From assembly GCF_022758885.1 (NCBI RefSeq), contig NZ_JALEBH010000001.1, positions 2,449,501-2,513,500 of the forward strand: a stretch of DNA of 64,000 nucleotides. The letters run 5' to 3'. This stretch comes from Sphingobium sp. BYY-5 (GTDB lineage: Bacteria > Pseudomonadota > Alphaproteobacteria > Sphingomonadales > Sphingomonadaceae). Positions within the stretch are counted from its first letter, which is position 1, and every line of letters begins with the position of its first letter. A program made the position numbers and the translations under genes. The notes under the pieces were generated by a model, which saw only the letters and a list, made by a program, of their open reading frames with translations, was not told where the DNA came from and made no database searches. This document shows positions 8,360 through 17,032 of the stretch, one piece after another.

Positions 8360-9550
8360 GTGACCCTCACTCTCTCGCTAAAGCAGGCGCGGCGCATTGC
8401 GCTTGCGGCGCAAGGATTTGGCGGCGCGTTCGGCCAACGCCAGCTTCCACATGTCAGCGCCGCGCAGCTTCGGTGCACCCATGACCGGCTCGGCCTGTTC
8501 CAGATCGACAGCGTCAATGTCCTGACGCGCGCGCATTACGTGCCAGCCTTTTCGCGGCTCGGGCCTTACGATCCCGCTTTGCTCGAACGCGACGCCTGGG
8601 GACCTAAGCGCCAGCGCCACATGTTCGAATATTGGGCGCACGAGGCGTCGTTGCTGCCGCTCGACCTGCACCCGTACCTGCGCTGGCGGATGGCCAAGGC
8701 CGAACGCGGCGAAGCCGGCTATGTCGGCCTGCGCCGCTTCGCGACGGAGCGGCGCGCCGAAGCCGACGCCATTCTGGATCGCATCCGCATCGATGGACCG
8801 CTCACCGCCGCCGACTTCGAGGAAGGAAAGAGCAGGAGTGGTTGGTGGGAATGGAGCCATACCAAACATGCCCTCGAATGGCTGTTCTGGGCCGGGTTCA
8901 TCACGACGGCGACGCGCCGCGGCAGCTTCGCGCGCGTCTATGATTTGCCCGAGCGGGTCATCCCGCAGATGATCCGAGAGCTTCCCACTCCGGATGCCGC
9001 GACCGCGCAGCGTCACCTGATCGAGCGCAGCGCCCGCGCGATGGGCGTCGCGACCGCTGCCGACCTGCGCGACTATTTTCGGCTGAAGCCCAACGAAGGC
9101 GATCACGCCATTGCCGCGCTCGCCGAACAAGGCATCCTCGTGCCCGTCAAAGTTCAAGGCTGGAGCCAGAAGGCTTGGATGCATCGCGACGCGAAGCTGC
9201 CGCGCCGCTGCCAGGGCGCTGCGCTGCTCGCGCCGTTCGATCCGCTGATCTGGGAACGCGGTCGCGCCGAACGGTTGTTCGCCTTCCACTACCGGATCGA
9301 AATCTACGTGCCGCAGGACAAGCGCACCCACGGCTACTATGTGCTGCCGTTTCTGCTCGACGAGGCCCTTGCCGGGCGCATTGACCTCAAAGCCGATCGC
9401 CAGGCGGGCGTGCTGCGCGCGCACCGCGTCACGCTCGAACCCCATGCACCGCCCGAAGCGATAGAGCGGCTGACGATCGAACTGGGCCGGATGGCCACCT
9501 GGCTCGGGTTGACTTCGGTCAGTCTCGGCGAGATCGCCGCGCCGATCTGA
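8360..9550 (+). CDS. YcaQ-like winged-helix DNA glycosylase family protein
   Basis: A 396-residue member of the HTH_42/YcaQ family, which includes the E. coli interstrand-crosslink glycosylase YcaQ and Streptomyces AlkZ. The family catalytic QxD-type motif is visible as LFQIDSVNVLTRAHY (Q48, D50). Several winged-helix segments follow, including FWAGFITTATRRGSFARVYDLPERV and the C-terminal LLAPFDPLIWERGRAERLF block. The start codon is GTG. It probably excises alkylated or crosslinked bases. It forms a likely two-gene repair unit with the exonuclease upstream, next to the integrase. Confidence 0.85.
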   Translation: MTLTLSLKQARRIALAAQGFGGAFGQRQLPHVSAAQLRCTHDRLGLFQIDSVNVLTRAHYVPAFSRLGPYDPALLERDAWGPKRQRHMFEYWAHEASLLPLDLHPYLRWRMAKAERGEAGYVGLRRFATERRAEADAILDRIRIDGPLTAADFEEGKSRSGWWEWSHTKHALEWLFWAGFITTATRRGSFARVYDLPERVIPQMIRELPTPDAATAQRHLIERSARAMGVATAADLRDYFRLKPNEGDHAIAALAEQGILVPVKVQGWSQKAWMHRDAKLPRRCQGAALLAPFDPLIWERGRAERLFAFHYRIEIYVPQDKRTHGYYVLPFLLDEALAGRIDLKADRQAGVLRAHRVTLEPHAPPEAIERLTIELGRMATWLGLTSVSLGEIAAPI

Positions 9551-9892
9551 CCCGCATGCCTCCCTGTCGCGACCCTCACTCGCGCTGCCGCACATGGAAT
9601 TTGCGCCCGTGCCCGTATCGCAGAGACAGTTCCGCGGCGACAGACGAGACGACGCAAGGCCTACGCTAGCCTCGACAGATCATGAAAGAGTCGGAATGGG
9701 CAAGCGGTCGACGGCCGAAATCCCTGGCCATTGCAAACGAACCGTTGAAAATAAATCAATCGATTTGCCGCTTATTGTGAAACGGCATCCCGTCCATCTT
9801 CAGGGTGCGGCGCCAACATCGATCGCGTGACGGTCGACGAACATCGCCATGGCAGCGCGCACGTCGCGCAAACACTGAAGAAGGAATATTCG
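9551..9892. other. Non-coding stretch, nothing recognised
   Basis: About 340 bases between the YcaQ-like gene and the SDR gene. Open frames here are short, and their translations are arginine-rich and low-complexity, as expected by chance. An AT-richer patch near 9745-9775 could contain the promoter of the SDR gene. No hairpin terminator was obvious. Confidence 0.4.
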
Positions 9893-10630
9893 ATGACCGA
9901 GTTGACTGGAAAACGCGCACTGGTGACCGGAGGGTCACGCGGGATTGGTGCGGCTATCGCAATTGCGCTGGCGGAGAAAGGCGCAGACGTTGCCATCACC
10001 TACGCGCATTCCGCCGATCGTGCGGCAAAGGTGGTGGAAACGATAAAGAACAAGAGCCGTGCCGCCGTTGCAATTCAGGCCGATAGCGCAGATCCGAGTG
10101 CAATTACGCGCTCGGTGGACGAGGCAGTGAAAGCTCTTGAGGGTCTTGATATCCTCGTCAACAACGCGGCGATCGCTACCTACAAGGAGGTTGCGGACTT
10201 CACTGTCGACGAGATCGACGCGCTCTTTGCCGTCAATGCGCGGTCCCCGATCCTGGCATCTCAGGCGGCTATGCCCCACCTCACTGCCGGGGGGCGCATT
10301 ATCACGATCGGGTCCGCCGGCGCCGAGCGAATTGTCGGGCCATCGACGGTTTACTCCATGACGAAATCCGCCCTCCAATCATTTACGCGAGGTTTGGCGC
10401 GCGAACTGGGTCCTCGTGATATCACCGTCAATCTGGTGCAGCCTGGTTCAACGAATACGGAAATGAACCCGGCCGAAGGTGAGTTCGGTGACTTCCAGCG
10501 GGCGTTGATCCCATTGGGACGTTATGGCGAGCCGGAGGACGTGGCAGCTGCGGTCGCCTTCCTTGCGTCGAGTGCCGCCCGCCAGATCACGGGCACCATC
10601 ATCACGGTTGATGGAGGTACGCTTACCTAA
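9893..10630 (+). CDS. Short-chain dehydrogenase/reductase
   Basis: A 245-residue classical SDR. It has the nucleotide-binding motif TGGSRGIG (12-19), the NNA motif at 90-92, the catalytic serine S141, Y154 and K158 (YSMTK), and the structural PG motif in LVQPGSTNTEMNP. The C terminus is ITGTIITVDGG, as in 3-oxoacyl-ACP reductase-like SDRs, but the real substrate is unknown. The ATG at 9893 has AAGGA nine bases upstream; the longer frame starting at 9827 lacks a ribosome site and would add residues outside the family fold. Confidence 0.9.
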   Translation: MTELTGKRALVTGGSRGIGAAIAIALAEKGADVAITYAHSADRAAKVVETIKNKSRAAVAIQADSADPSAITRSVDEAVKALEGLDILVNNAAIATYKEVADFTVDEIDALFAVNARSPILASQAAMPHLTAGGRIITIGSAGAERIVGPSTVYSMTKSALQSFTRGLARELGPRDITVNLVQPGSTNTEMNPAEGEFGDFQRALIPLGRYGEPEDVAAAVAFLASSAARQITGTIITVDGGTLT

Positions 10631-10931
10631 CCTAGCCCATTTCAAGGAGGGGCTGCGATCGTTCTATCTATCGCGAACATTGCGTGAGATTTCCGACGCT
10701 CGCAGCCACCTTGGTCAAGATCTCCGGTGGTTCGCCCAAAGGCTGGTGCCAAGGTATGACCAAGGGCACCCAAGAGCTAGGAGCTTTCAGAACCCTCCGC
10801 GCGTATATCCCTGTCGGCCGCCTCGCTCCGCTCCAGCAGCGTCGGATCTTTTGGCGCCTCTTTAGATAGAGGCAATGGAAGTGCCCATCATTTTTTCCGA
10901 GCCAATCATCAGGGCAGGGGATTGCGTTGGC
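10631..10931. other. Intergenic stretch between convergent genes
   Basis: Three hundred bases between the SDR gene and the end of the reverse-strand LysR gene. A 61-codon frame at 10684-10869 has no ribosome site and no recognisable family, so I do not call it. No clear terminator hairpin was found. Confidence 0.35.
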
Positions 10932-11861
10932 TTATTTGAGGCTTCCTGCGAACCGTGCGCTGATGCGCTCTCGGCGAAAGTGCTCCGTATAGAAGTCGAT
11001 GAATGCTCTGGTTTTGCGCGGTTGTAAGGCGCGACCTGAGTAGTAGAGCGATATTGATCCCGCGTCTGCATACCATTTAGGCAGAATGCGTATCAGCGCG
11101 CCGCTCTCCAAATGCAGAAGCGCGTCCGGTATAGCAACCATTGCGATACCGAGCCCCGCAAGGGCCGCTTGGATCATCGGCGCGGAGTCGCTCATAACGA
11201 CTGTCTCCTTCAACAGCGCGCGCGCCTCATCGCCCTGGGCATTCCGCATCACCCATTGTCGGATGCGACCCGATGTCGAGAAGCGCATGAGAATCCCATC
11301 ATATTCAGCGAGATCGGCCGGGCTCGTCGGTTGAGCTCTTCCGCCGAAATAGCTTGGCGCACAGACGGCCACGACGTGAACGGGCGCTAGCGCCTTGGCA
11401 ACAATTCCGGGATTTAGATCAAAGCCCCCGCCGATCGCGACGTCGAAGCCTTCCGCAACCAGGTCGACCTGGCGGCTATCGAAATGCCAATCGGGTCGGA
11501 TGCCCGGATACCTGCCGAGAAACTCGGGCAGTGCGGGAAGGACGTAGCCCATGGCGAAAGAGAGGCTCATGCTCACTTTTAGGACGCCGACGGGCTCGCC
11601 CTTTATCTGAGAGGCGCCGTCGATAGCGCTCTGAAGATCGGCAAGGCTGTCGCCGATGCTTTGCAGGAAGGCTTCACCCTCCTCCGTCAGGGCCAACTTG
11701 CGTGTCGAGCGATGGAATAGCCGCACACCTAGATTTCGTTCGAGCATGCCGACGTTCCGGCTGACTGCCGCCGGCGTGAGGGAGAGGCGGCGAGCCGCGT
11801 CCGAGAAGCTGTTTGCCTCCGCGCTGCGGACAAAGGCTTCCAGGTTGGCAAGTGTCTCCAC
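10932..11861 (-). CDS. LysR-type transcriptional regulator
   Basis: A 309-residue LysR protein. The N-terminal winged helix is ETLANLEAFVRSAEANSFSDAARRLSLTPAAVSRNVGMLE, followed by the linker helix and a periplasmic-binding-like effector domain (PVGVLKVSMSLSFAMGYVLP). I chose the GTG at 11861 because it gives the usual METLANLEAF-type N terminus with AAGG nine bases upstream; a TTG three codons earlier sits too close to that site. It is divergent from the reductase gene at 11977, which it probably controls from the shared 115-base intergenic region. Confidence 0.9.
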   Translation of the reverse strand: METLANLEAFVRSAEANSFSDAARRLSLTPAAVSRNVGMLERNLGVRLFHRSTRKLALTEEGEAFLQSIGDSLADLQSAIDGASQIKGEPVGVLKVSMSLSFAMGYVLPALPEFLGRYPGIRPDWHFDSRQVDLVAEGFDVAIGGGFDLNPGIVAKALAPVHVVAVCAPSYFGGRAQPTSPADLAEYDGILMRFSTSGRIRQWVMRNAQGDEARALLKETVVMSDSAPMIQAALAGLGIAMVAIPDALLHLESGALIRILPKWYADAGSISLYYSGRALQPRKTRAFIDFYTEHFRRERISARFAGSLK

Positions 11862-11976
11862 GCGAATCAACCTTCAAGCAGAAATTGAAACTTAAACAAT
11901 CCATCTCAAACTATTGATACGACTATCCATGGTCCATTCTCTGGTCAACGGAAACACGTGGTTGAAGGACTGGCTC

Positions 11977-12573
11977 ATGACGATCGGTATTATCGGCGCA
12001 GGCGCCATCGGTGGTGCGTTCGCGAGGGCGTTAGGCAAGGCAGGCATTGAGGCCGTCATCGCGAACAGCCGCGGACCTGACAGCATTGCGGAGCTCGCCT
12101 CCACGTTCGGAGGGTCTGTTCGGGCTGGAACGGTCAAGGAAGCCGCTGCACAGGACATCGTTCTTGTGGCTGTCCAGTGGTCGAAAATTCCCGGCGCGCT
12201 CGCGGGTCTGGATTTCGGCGGCAAGGTCGTGATCGATGCCAACAACCCCATTGAGGCGCCGCTCTATCGCCCGGTGGACTTGGGTGGCCGCACCTCGTCG
12301 GATGTATTCGCCGACCTCGTTCCCGGTGCGCGGGTCGTGAAGGCGTTCAATCATCTCACCCCGGCCCAATTGTCGGGCGATCCGCAAGCGGAAGGCGGCA
12401 AACGCGTCCTCTTTTACTCGGGTGACGATCAGCGGGCCAAGGCTGAGGTAGCCGCAATCATCGATCAGATTGGTTTTTTCGGCATCGATCTCGGCTCGAT
12501 TTCAATTGGCGGTCAGCTCGTACAATTTCCCGGTGGGCCCCTGCCGGCGCTGAACCTCGTCAAGTTCGGCTGA
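11977..12573 (+). CDS. NADPH-dependent F420 reductase-like protein
   Basis: A 198-residue Rossmann protein. The N terminus MTIGIIGAGAIGGAFARALGKAG carries the GxGxxG dinucleotide motif. DIVLVAVQWSKIP, VIDANNPI and VVKAFNHL follow in the order seen in F420-dependent NADP reductase and related NAD(P)-binding oxidoreductases. Sphingomonads do not generally make F420, so a different hydride acceptor is likely. The ATG at 11977 has AAGGA at good spacing; the upstream in-frame start at 11914 is unlikely. It is divergently transcribed from a LysR gene. Confidence 0.8.
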   Translation: MTIGIIGAGAIGGAFARALGKAGIEAVIANSRGPDSIAELASTFGGSVRAGTVKEAAAQDIVLVAVQWSKIPGALAGLDFGGKVVIDANNPIEAPLYRPVDLGGRTSSDVFADLVPGARVVKAFNHLTPAQLSGDPQAEGGKRVLFYSGDDQRAKAEVAAIIDQIGFFGIDLGSISIGGQLVQFPGGPLPALNLVKFG

Positions 12574-13107
12574 CGCGTCTTTTTACCAAAACCTTCATCG
12601 AGAATCCCCAGCAGCGTCTTACGAAGCACTTTCCATTCGAAGACTTTATCAATTGCTATGGTTGTTCAAATGCGGTCGACTGTCGATCCGCCGGTGCTTC
12701 CAGGTCGTCAATGTCTATCAGACTCAGCGCGTCTCAGCGCTCCTATGCCCGCGAGCGCTTCATCGCGATCGATTGGGGATTCGCGGATCACGCCGATCGT
12801 TCCGATCCTGCATCGCTGCGCAATCCTGAGTTATCAGCCCATGTATGCGGGTTGCGGGCAGCGCTGCCGGTACTTCCTCGCGTCCAACTACCACTGCGAT
12901 CGCAATAAGAATGGGCACCGTTGGGCTTGCTTCGGTAACCCTCATGATTCGAATGACGACGCCTCCTGGCAACGGCTTCCGCAACTCCATCACACTAAGA
13001 GCGGGCGCTGTCACGCTGAGCGTCCGACCTCGAGCAGAAGTTCATCCGGTCGCGAGCGCGGACACGCGCCTCGACAGTGCGGCGATGCGTTCGACGCGTC
13101 GTCGGCG
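12574..13107. other. 534-base region without a supported gene
   Basis: No frame here has both a ribosome site and a recognisable domain. A reverse-strand frame of 84 codons (12760-13014) contains a hydrophobic stretch (SPTVPILIAIAVVVG) and could be a decayed membrane-protein fragment, but an upstream in-frame stop and lack of homology that I can recognise leave it unsupported. Both flanking genes end towards this region. Confidence 0.35.
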
Positions 13108-13758
13108 TCAGCCGGCATCGCCGGCGAGACCACGCAGCAGCCGCTCGAATTCCTCGGGGGGTTGCGCACCGGAAATCAAATGTCGGTCATTGACGATCAC
13201 CGCCGGTACGCTCCTGATACCGCGACTACGCCAAAGATCCTCTTCGGCACGGACCTCTTCGACGTATCGATCGGATTCGAGGACCGCACGCGCCGCTGAT
13301 CCGTCCAGACCTACCTCTTCGGCCGCCGCCACGAGAGCGTCATGGTTGCCGGGATCGACCTGATCGGTGAAATACAGCGCTAGCAGGCGGCGCTTCATCT
13401 CCAGCTGCCGTCCCTCATCCTTCGCCCAGGCAAGCAGCCGATGCGCGTCGAACGTGTTGTAGATCCGGCTCTCGTCGGAAGTGTTCATGGTGACGCCGAC
13501 GCCGGCGGCACGTTCCCGGATCGTCTCGCGGCTGTAGCGAATCTGGTCGTGGGGCATGCCGAACTTCCTGCTGATGTGTTCCAAGGCGTCCTGCCCGCCC
13601 GCCGGCATGTCCGGACTCAGCTCATAGGGATGGAACGTGATATCGGCGTCGATCTGGTGCTCCAAGGCCGCGAGCGCCTGCTCCAAACCTCCTAGCCCGA
13701 TCGCGCACCAGGGGCAGGCGATATCCGAAACGAAGTCGATCTTGAGCTTGGTGGTCAC
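13108..13758 (-). CDS. DsbA-family oxidoreductase (FrnE-like)
   Basis: A 216-residue thioredoxin-fold protein of the DsbA/2-hydroxychromene-2-carboxylate isomerase superfamily. The active site is CPWC (C15, C18) in DFVSDIACPWCAIG, with the helical insertion around NTFDAHRLLAWAKDEG and the cis-proline region SVPAVIVNDRHLISGAQP. There is no signal peptide, so it should act in the cytoplasm, as FrnE of Deinococcus does. The GTG at 13758 is chosen because AGGAG lies about eight bases upstream; an ATG 24 bases earlier is possible. It lies just downstream of a Gfo/Idh/MocA gene. Confidence 0.87.
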   Translation of the reverse strand: MTTKLKIDFVSDIACPWCAIGLGGLEQALAALEHQIDADITFHPYELSPDMPAGGQDALEHISRKFGMPHDQIRYSRETIRERAAGVGVTMNTSDESRIYNTFDAHRLLAWAKDEGRQLEMKRRLLALYFTDQVDPGNHDALVAAAEEVGLDGSAARAVLESDRYVEEVRAEEDLWRSRGIRSVPAVIVNDRHLISGAQPPEEFERLLRGLAGDAG

Positions 13759-13840
13759 GGCGAAGTCTCCTGCTGGCTGCATGATAAGTCGATTTCGCCG
13801 TCGGCCCGAAAAGCCCGACGACACGACCCTTCCTTGGTTT

Positions 13841-14977
13841 TCAGCGATTCGAGTTTACTAGGTCGGGTTGGGCCAGATGCTGGCGATGACCCGTTTCAGC
13901 GGCCTGTGTGATCGCCTCGAGCACCCGGTGACGATCGAGTGCGACCGCGAAGTCCGGCGCATCTGCGGTTCCGTCGCGGAGGTCGGCGGCGAGCTCGGCG
14001 TAGAGGCGGGCGACACCCGCCGCGGGCGCATCGAGCTGCAGGTCGGGAGCCGCATATGCGGGTGGGATCTGTAGCTGCTGGACAGGCTCGCTGCCGCGGC
14101 GCAACGTGATGGTCATGTCGCCGAAGTGGATGTAGCCCGACGCCGTCTCGACCCGCAGACTGCCTTCGGTGCCTTGAATTTCCCACACCGAGCCGGCGGA
14201 CTGCCCGGCACTGTAGTGAAGCGAAGTGACGATCCCGCCTTCGAGAACACCGGCAACGATGATTTCGTCCGGCGCGTCCTTCAAGAGGGACGTGCCATCC
14301 GAGAGGCGGACGCCGTCGCCGCGCTGATTGGCCACGATGGCGGACAGGCTCTCGAATGTGCCGAGGACGTGCGCGAGCGGTTGCAGCGCGTGGCCGAGCA
14401 TAATGCTTTGAAGCGTGGCGCCATTCTCTGCGCGAGCCATATACTCAAACGGCGGATCATATCGGCCGACCCACATGTCGTCGTTCAAATGCGCTCGGAT
14501 GCTCGTGCTGAGCGGCTTGCCGATCACGCCTTGCCGGACCAGGTCGTGAAGGTAGCGGATCGGCGGGTGCAGGCCGCCTTGCAAGCCGATGACCGTGCGC
14601 ACCTGCCGTTCGCGGGCCAACCCCTCCAGCGCTTCGGCTTCCGACAGGTTTCGCGCGAGCGGCCATTCGCAATAGACCATCTTGCCCGCGGCGAGCGCGT
14701 CGGAAACGATCTGCTTGTGATCCGGCACCTTGACCGCAATCACCACCAAGTCGACCTCCGGCCGCAGGACCAGCGCCTGATGTGTGTCAAAGGCGAGATC
14801 GGCGCCCAGTCGACCGGCGGTCGCTTTCGCGCTCTCCATACGAGTCGTGCTGACGGCACGGATCTGGAACGCATCGAGCGCCTGCAGCGCCGGGACGTGA
14901 GCAATTCCGCCCCAGCCTCGATCGGCACTGGCGCCGACGATTCCAACGCCGATCCGGGTGTTTGCTGAATTGGTCAT
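13841..14977 (-). CDS. Gal80-like Gfo/Idh/MocA family protein, copy 1
   Basis: A 378-residue protein with an N-terminal Rossmann domain (VGIVGASADRGWGGIAHVPAL) and a C-terminal oxidoreductase alpha/beta domain. The usual catalytic EKP of the family is E104-W105-P106 (VYCEWPLARN), so the lysine is missing. The segments TVIGLQGGLHPPIRYL and IMLGHALQPLAHVLG and the late WEIQGTEGSLRVE resemble the yeast Gal80 branch of the superfamily. It may bind NAD(P) without being a normal dehydrogenase. The ATG at 14977 follows AGGAG. A paralogue lies at 17033-18130. Confidence 0.85.
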   Translation of the reverse strand: MTNSANTRIGVGIVGASADRGWGGIAHVPALQALDAFQIRAVSTTRMESAKATAGRLGADLAFDTHQALVLRPEVDLVVIAVKVPDHKQIVSDALAAGKMVYCEWPLARNLSEAEALEGLARERQVRTVIGLQGGLHPPIRYLHDLVRQGVIGKPLSTSIRAHLNDDMWVGRYDPPFEYMARAENGATLQSIMLGHALQPLAHVLGTFESLSAIVANQRGDGVRLSDGTSLLKDAPDEIIVAGVLEGGIVTSLHYSAGQSAGSVWEIQGTEGSLRVETASGYIHFGDMTITLRRGSEPVQQLQIPPAYAAPDLQLDAPAAGVARLYAELAADLRDGTADAPDFAVALDRHRVLEAITQAAETGHRQHLAQPDLVNSNR

Positions 14978-15139
14978 GTAGGTGTGCTCCTGTGTGGTGC
15001 AGCCCGGGCAATGCTCGCCGTGCTGCTTCACCATGGTTTCGTTCCCGGACGAATGCTTGGGCGGATAGCGAGTGACCAAGCCTTGCCGGTCGCGCTGCGG
15101 ATGCGTGGGTTTGAGCCCGCGTGACGCAAGCGCAGGGAG

Positions 15140-15862
15140 TTAAACTTGAGCCCAATGGGCCTCGAGTTCGCGCGCGACATCGGCCGGACGCTCTATCATC
15201 GGCCAATGCGAGGCGCGCAGCTTCACGACGGCGCGTGCGTGGGTGGCATTGCCGAGCTCGTCGGCGAAGCGGTGCGGCAGAAACGGATCGTCCAGGCCCC
15301 AGATCACGAGCGCTGGCGCGGTGATGTTGCTCAACCCCGGCTTCCACTCCGCGCCGACCTCTATGGCGGAACGATAAAGGGCGAGGATGCTTGCCCGCAT
15401 GGTGGCATCCATATGCCGAACCGCTTCATCCGCCGCATCTTTCGGCATCTGCGCCTCGACGAGGTTCGCCGCAAATTCCTCGAGGTCGAGGTCCTGCATC
15501 CATTGCTCGCCCTCGCCTGGCGTCTGCCAGATCTTGGCGAGATAGTGCCACGGATATTCCGGATCGATCGGCCCGCTGATGCCGGTCCAGGTCCGCACCA
15601 GATCCGGTCGGATCGACGTGAGGCGGCCTGTCAGTAGGCATCCCCAGTCATGACCGACCAAATCTACGGGTTCGCCGATCTCAGCGATCCGGTTGATCAG
15701 CCATTCGAGATACTCTTCCTTTGTTGACCTGAAGTCCGACGGCAACGGATTGCCAAAGCCGGGGAGATCGACCGTAATAATGTCCTTGCACTCAAGATGA
15801 GAGCGGACGGTGTCCCAGAGCCGGTGGGTGTCGGGTACGCCGTGGACGAGGACTGCAGGCAT
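15140..15862 (-). CDS. Alpha/beta hydrolase with Asp nucleophile (epoxide hydrolase/dehalogenase type)
   Basis: A 240-residue alpha/beta hydrolase. The N terminus MPAVLVHGVPDTHRLWDTVR holds the HG oxyanion motif. The nucleophile elbow is LVGHDWGCLL with D72, as in epoxide hydrolases and haloalkane or fluoroacetate dehalogenases rather than serine esterases. The acid is probably in IWGLDDPFLP and the base is the histidine in ASHWPMIERP. The cap domain lies between about 95 and 180. It starts at an ATG with AGGAG eight bases upstream. The substrate is unknown; it sits between an aldo/keto reductase gene and a Gal80-like gene on the same strand. Confidence 0.85.
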   Translation of the reverse strand: MPAVLVHGVPDTHRLWDTVRSHLECKDIITVDLPGFGNPLPSDFRSTKEEYLEWLINRIAEIGEPVDLVGHDWGCLLTGRLTSIRPDLVRTWTGISGPIDPEYPWHYLAKIWQTPGEGEQWMQDLDLEEFAANLVEAQMPKDAADEAVRHMDATMRASILALYRSAIEVGAEWKPGLSNITAPALVIWGLDDPFLPHRFADELGNATHARAVVKLRASHWPMIERPADVARELEAHWAQV

Positions 15863-16000
15863 GTCGCGATCTCCTGATGATTGTTATCGAGGAGAATAGG
15901 GAGCTGGAGGCGTTGCGGAAGCTGGCGCACGAGAAACCCGGCGTTGCCATTCGCGGAACCCTCGCCGCCGTGTACTCTGTGCGAACGCTGGCAACATAGA

Positions 16001-17017
16001 TTACATATCTTGCTCTGCTGCCCGGTTCAGCAGCCAGCCGGGATACTCTATTGGAAGACGACTGGGTGCGCCCAGGCGGCGCATGTCGTCCGAGTCGAGT
16101 TCGACTTCCGCTGCCTGTAGATTCTCGTTCAACTGCTCGACGCGCTTTGCGCCTATGATGACGGTGGACACCACGGGCTGCTCTAGCAGCCATGCTATAG
16201 CGATCTGCGCGGGCCGGCGCCCATGCTTGATCGCGACTTCCTTCAACACGCCGATCAGCGGTTCTCCACGGACGCGATCGATCGGTGGAAAGTCGAGCGT
16301 GGTCTGCCGCGCCGCGTCAAGATTGTCGCCATCGGCATATTTGCCGCTGAGATAGCCACCGGCAAGCGGGCTCCAGACCATCATGCCGACCTGTTCGGCT
16401 GTCAGCAGCGGAACGATCTCGCGCTCCACGTCCCGGCCCACGAGCGTGTAATAGGCCTGGAGCGAGGTGATCGGTGCCAGGTTACGCGCCCGCGCGATGC
16501 CGATCGCCTTCATAATCTGCCAGGCAGCCCAGTTCGAAAGCCCGATGTATCGAACGTCACCGGCACGCATGAGCGTGTCGAGCGCTTCCAGCGTCTCCTC
16601 GATCGGCGTCGCGGGATCGAAGGCATGAACTTGGTAGAGGTCGATATGGTCGAGCGCTAACCGGCGCAGGCTGGCGTGACATTCACTCAGAATGTGTCGG
16701 CGCGATGCGCCGCGCTGATTCGGCCCTTCGCCCATCGACGAGGCCACCTTGGTGGCCACGATCACGTGATCCCGGGCGACGCCGATGTTTTTCAGCGAAC
16801 GGCCGAGAATCTCTTCGCTCCGGCCGTGCGCGTAGACATTCGCCGTGTCGAAGAGGTTCACGCCCGCGTCAAGCGCAGCGCCGACCAGCGCATCGGCATC
16901 CTCCTGTCCCAGTTTGCCGACCTGTCCCCACAGGCCATCCGTGCCGCCGAAGGTCATCGCCCCAAAGCAAAGTTCGGATACGAACAACCCACTGCCGCCA
17001 AGTTTGCGCAAGCGCAT
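16001..17017 (-). CDS. Aldo/keto reductase
   Basis: A 338-residue AKR with the catalytic tetrad D57, Y62 (FDTANVYAHG), K90 (VIVATKVASS) and H131 (LYQVHAFDP). The N-terminal RKLGGSGLFVSELCFGAMTFG and the NADPH-binding C-terminal segment VIIGAKRVEQLNENL are typical of the YhdN/Tas-like groups, which reduce aldehydes and ketones. The substrate is unknown. The gene starts 15 bases after the stop of the upstream Gal80-like gene (17033), so the two are very likely one transcript. Confidence 0.92.
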   Translation of the reverse strand: MRLRKLGGSGLFVSELCFGAMTFGGTDGLWGQVGKLGQEDADALVGAALDAGVNLFDTANVYAHGRSEEILGRSLKNIGVARDHVIVATKVASSMGEGPNQRGASRRHILSECHASLRRLALDHIDLYQVHAFDPATPIEETLEALDTLMRAGDVRYIGLSNWAAWQIMKAIGIARARNLAPITSLQAYYTLVGRDVEREIVPLLTAEQVGMMVWSPLAGGYLSGKYADGDNLDAARQTTLDFPPIDRVRGEPLIGVLKEVAIKHGRRPAQIAIAWLLEQPVVSTVIIGAKRVEQLNENLQAAEVELDSDDMRRLGAPSRLPIEYPGWLLNRAAEQDM

Positions 17018-17032
17018 GACATGTATCCCTGA

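Noticed and set aside
12658..13299. A 213-codon plus-strand frame
   Set aside because: Cysteine- and serine-rich, no ribosome site, and its second half lies antisense to the DsbA-family gene.
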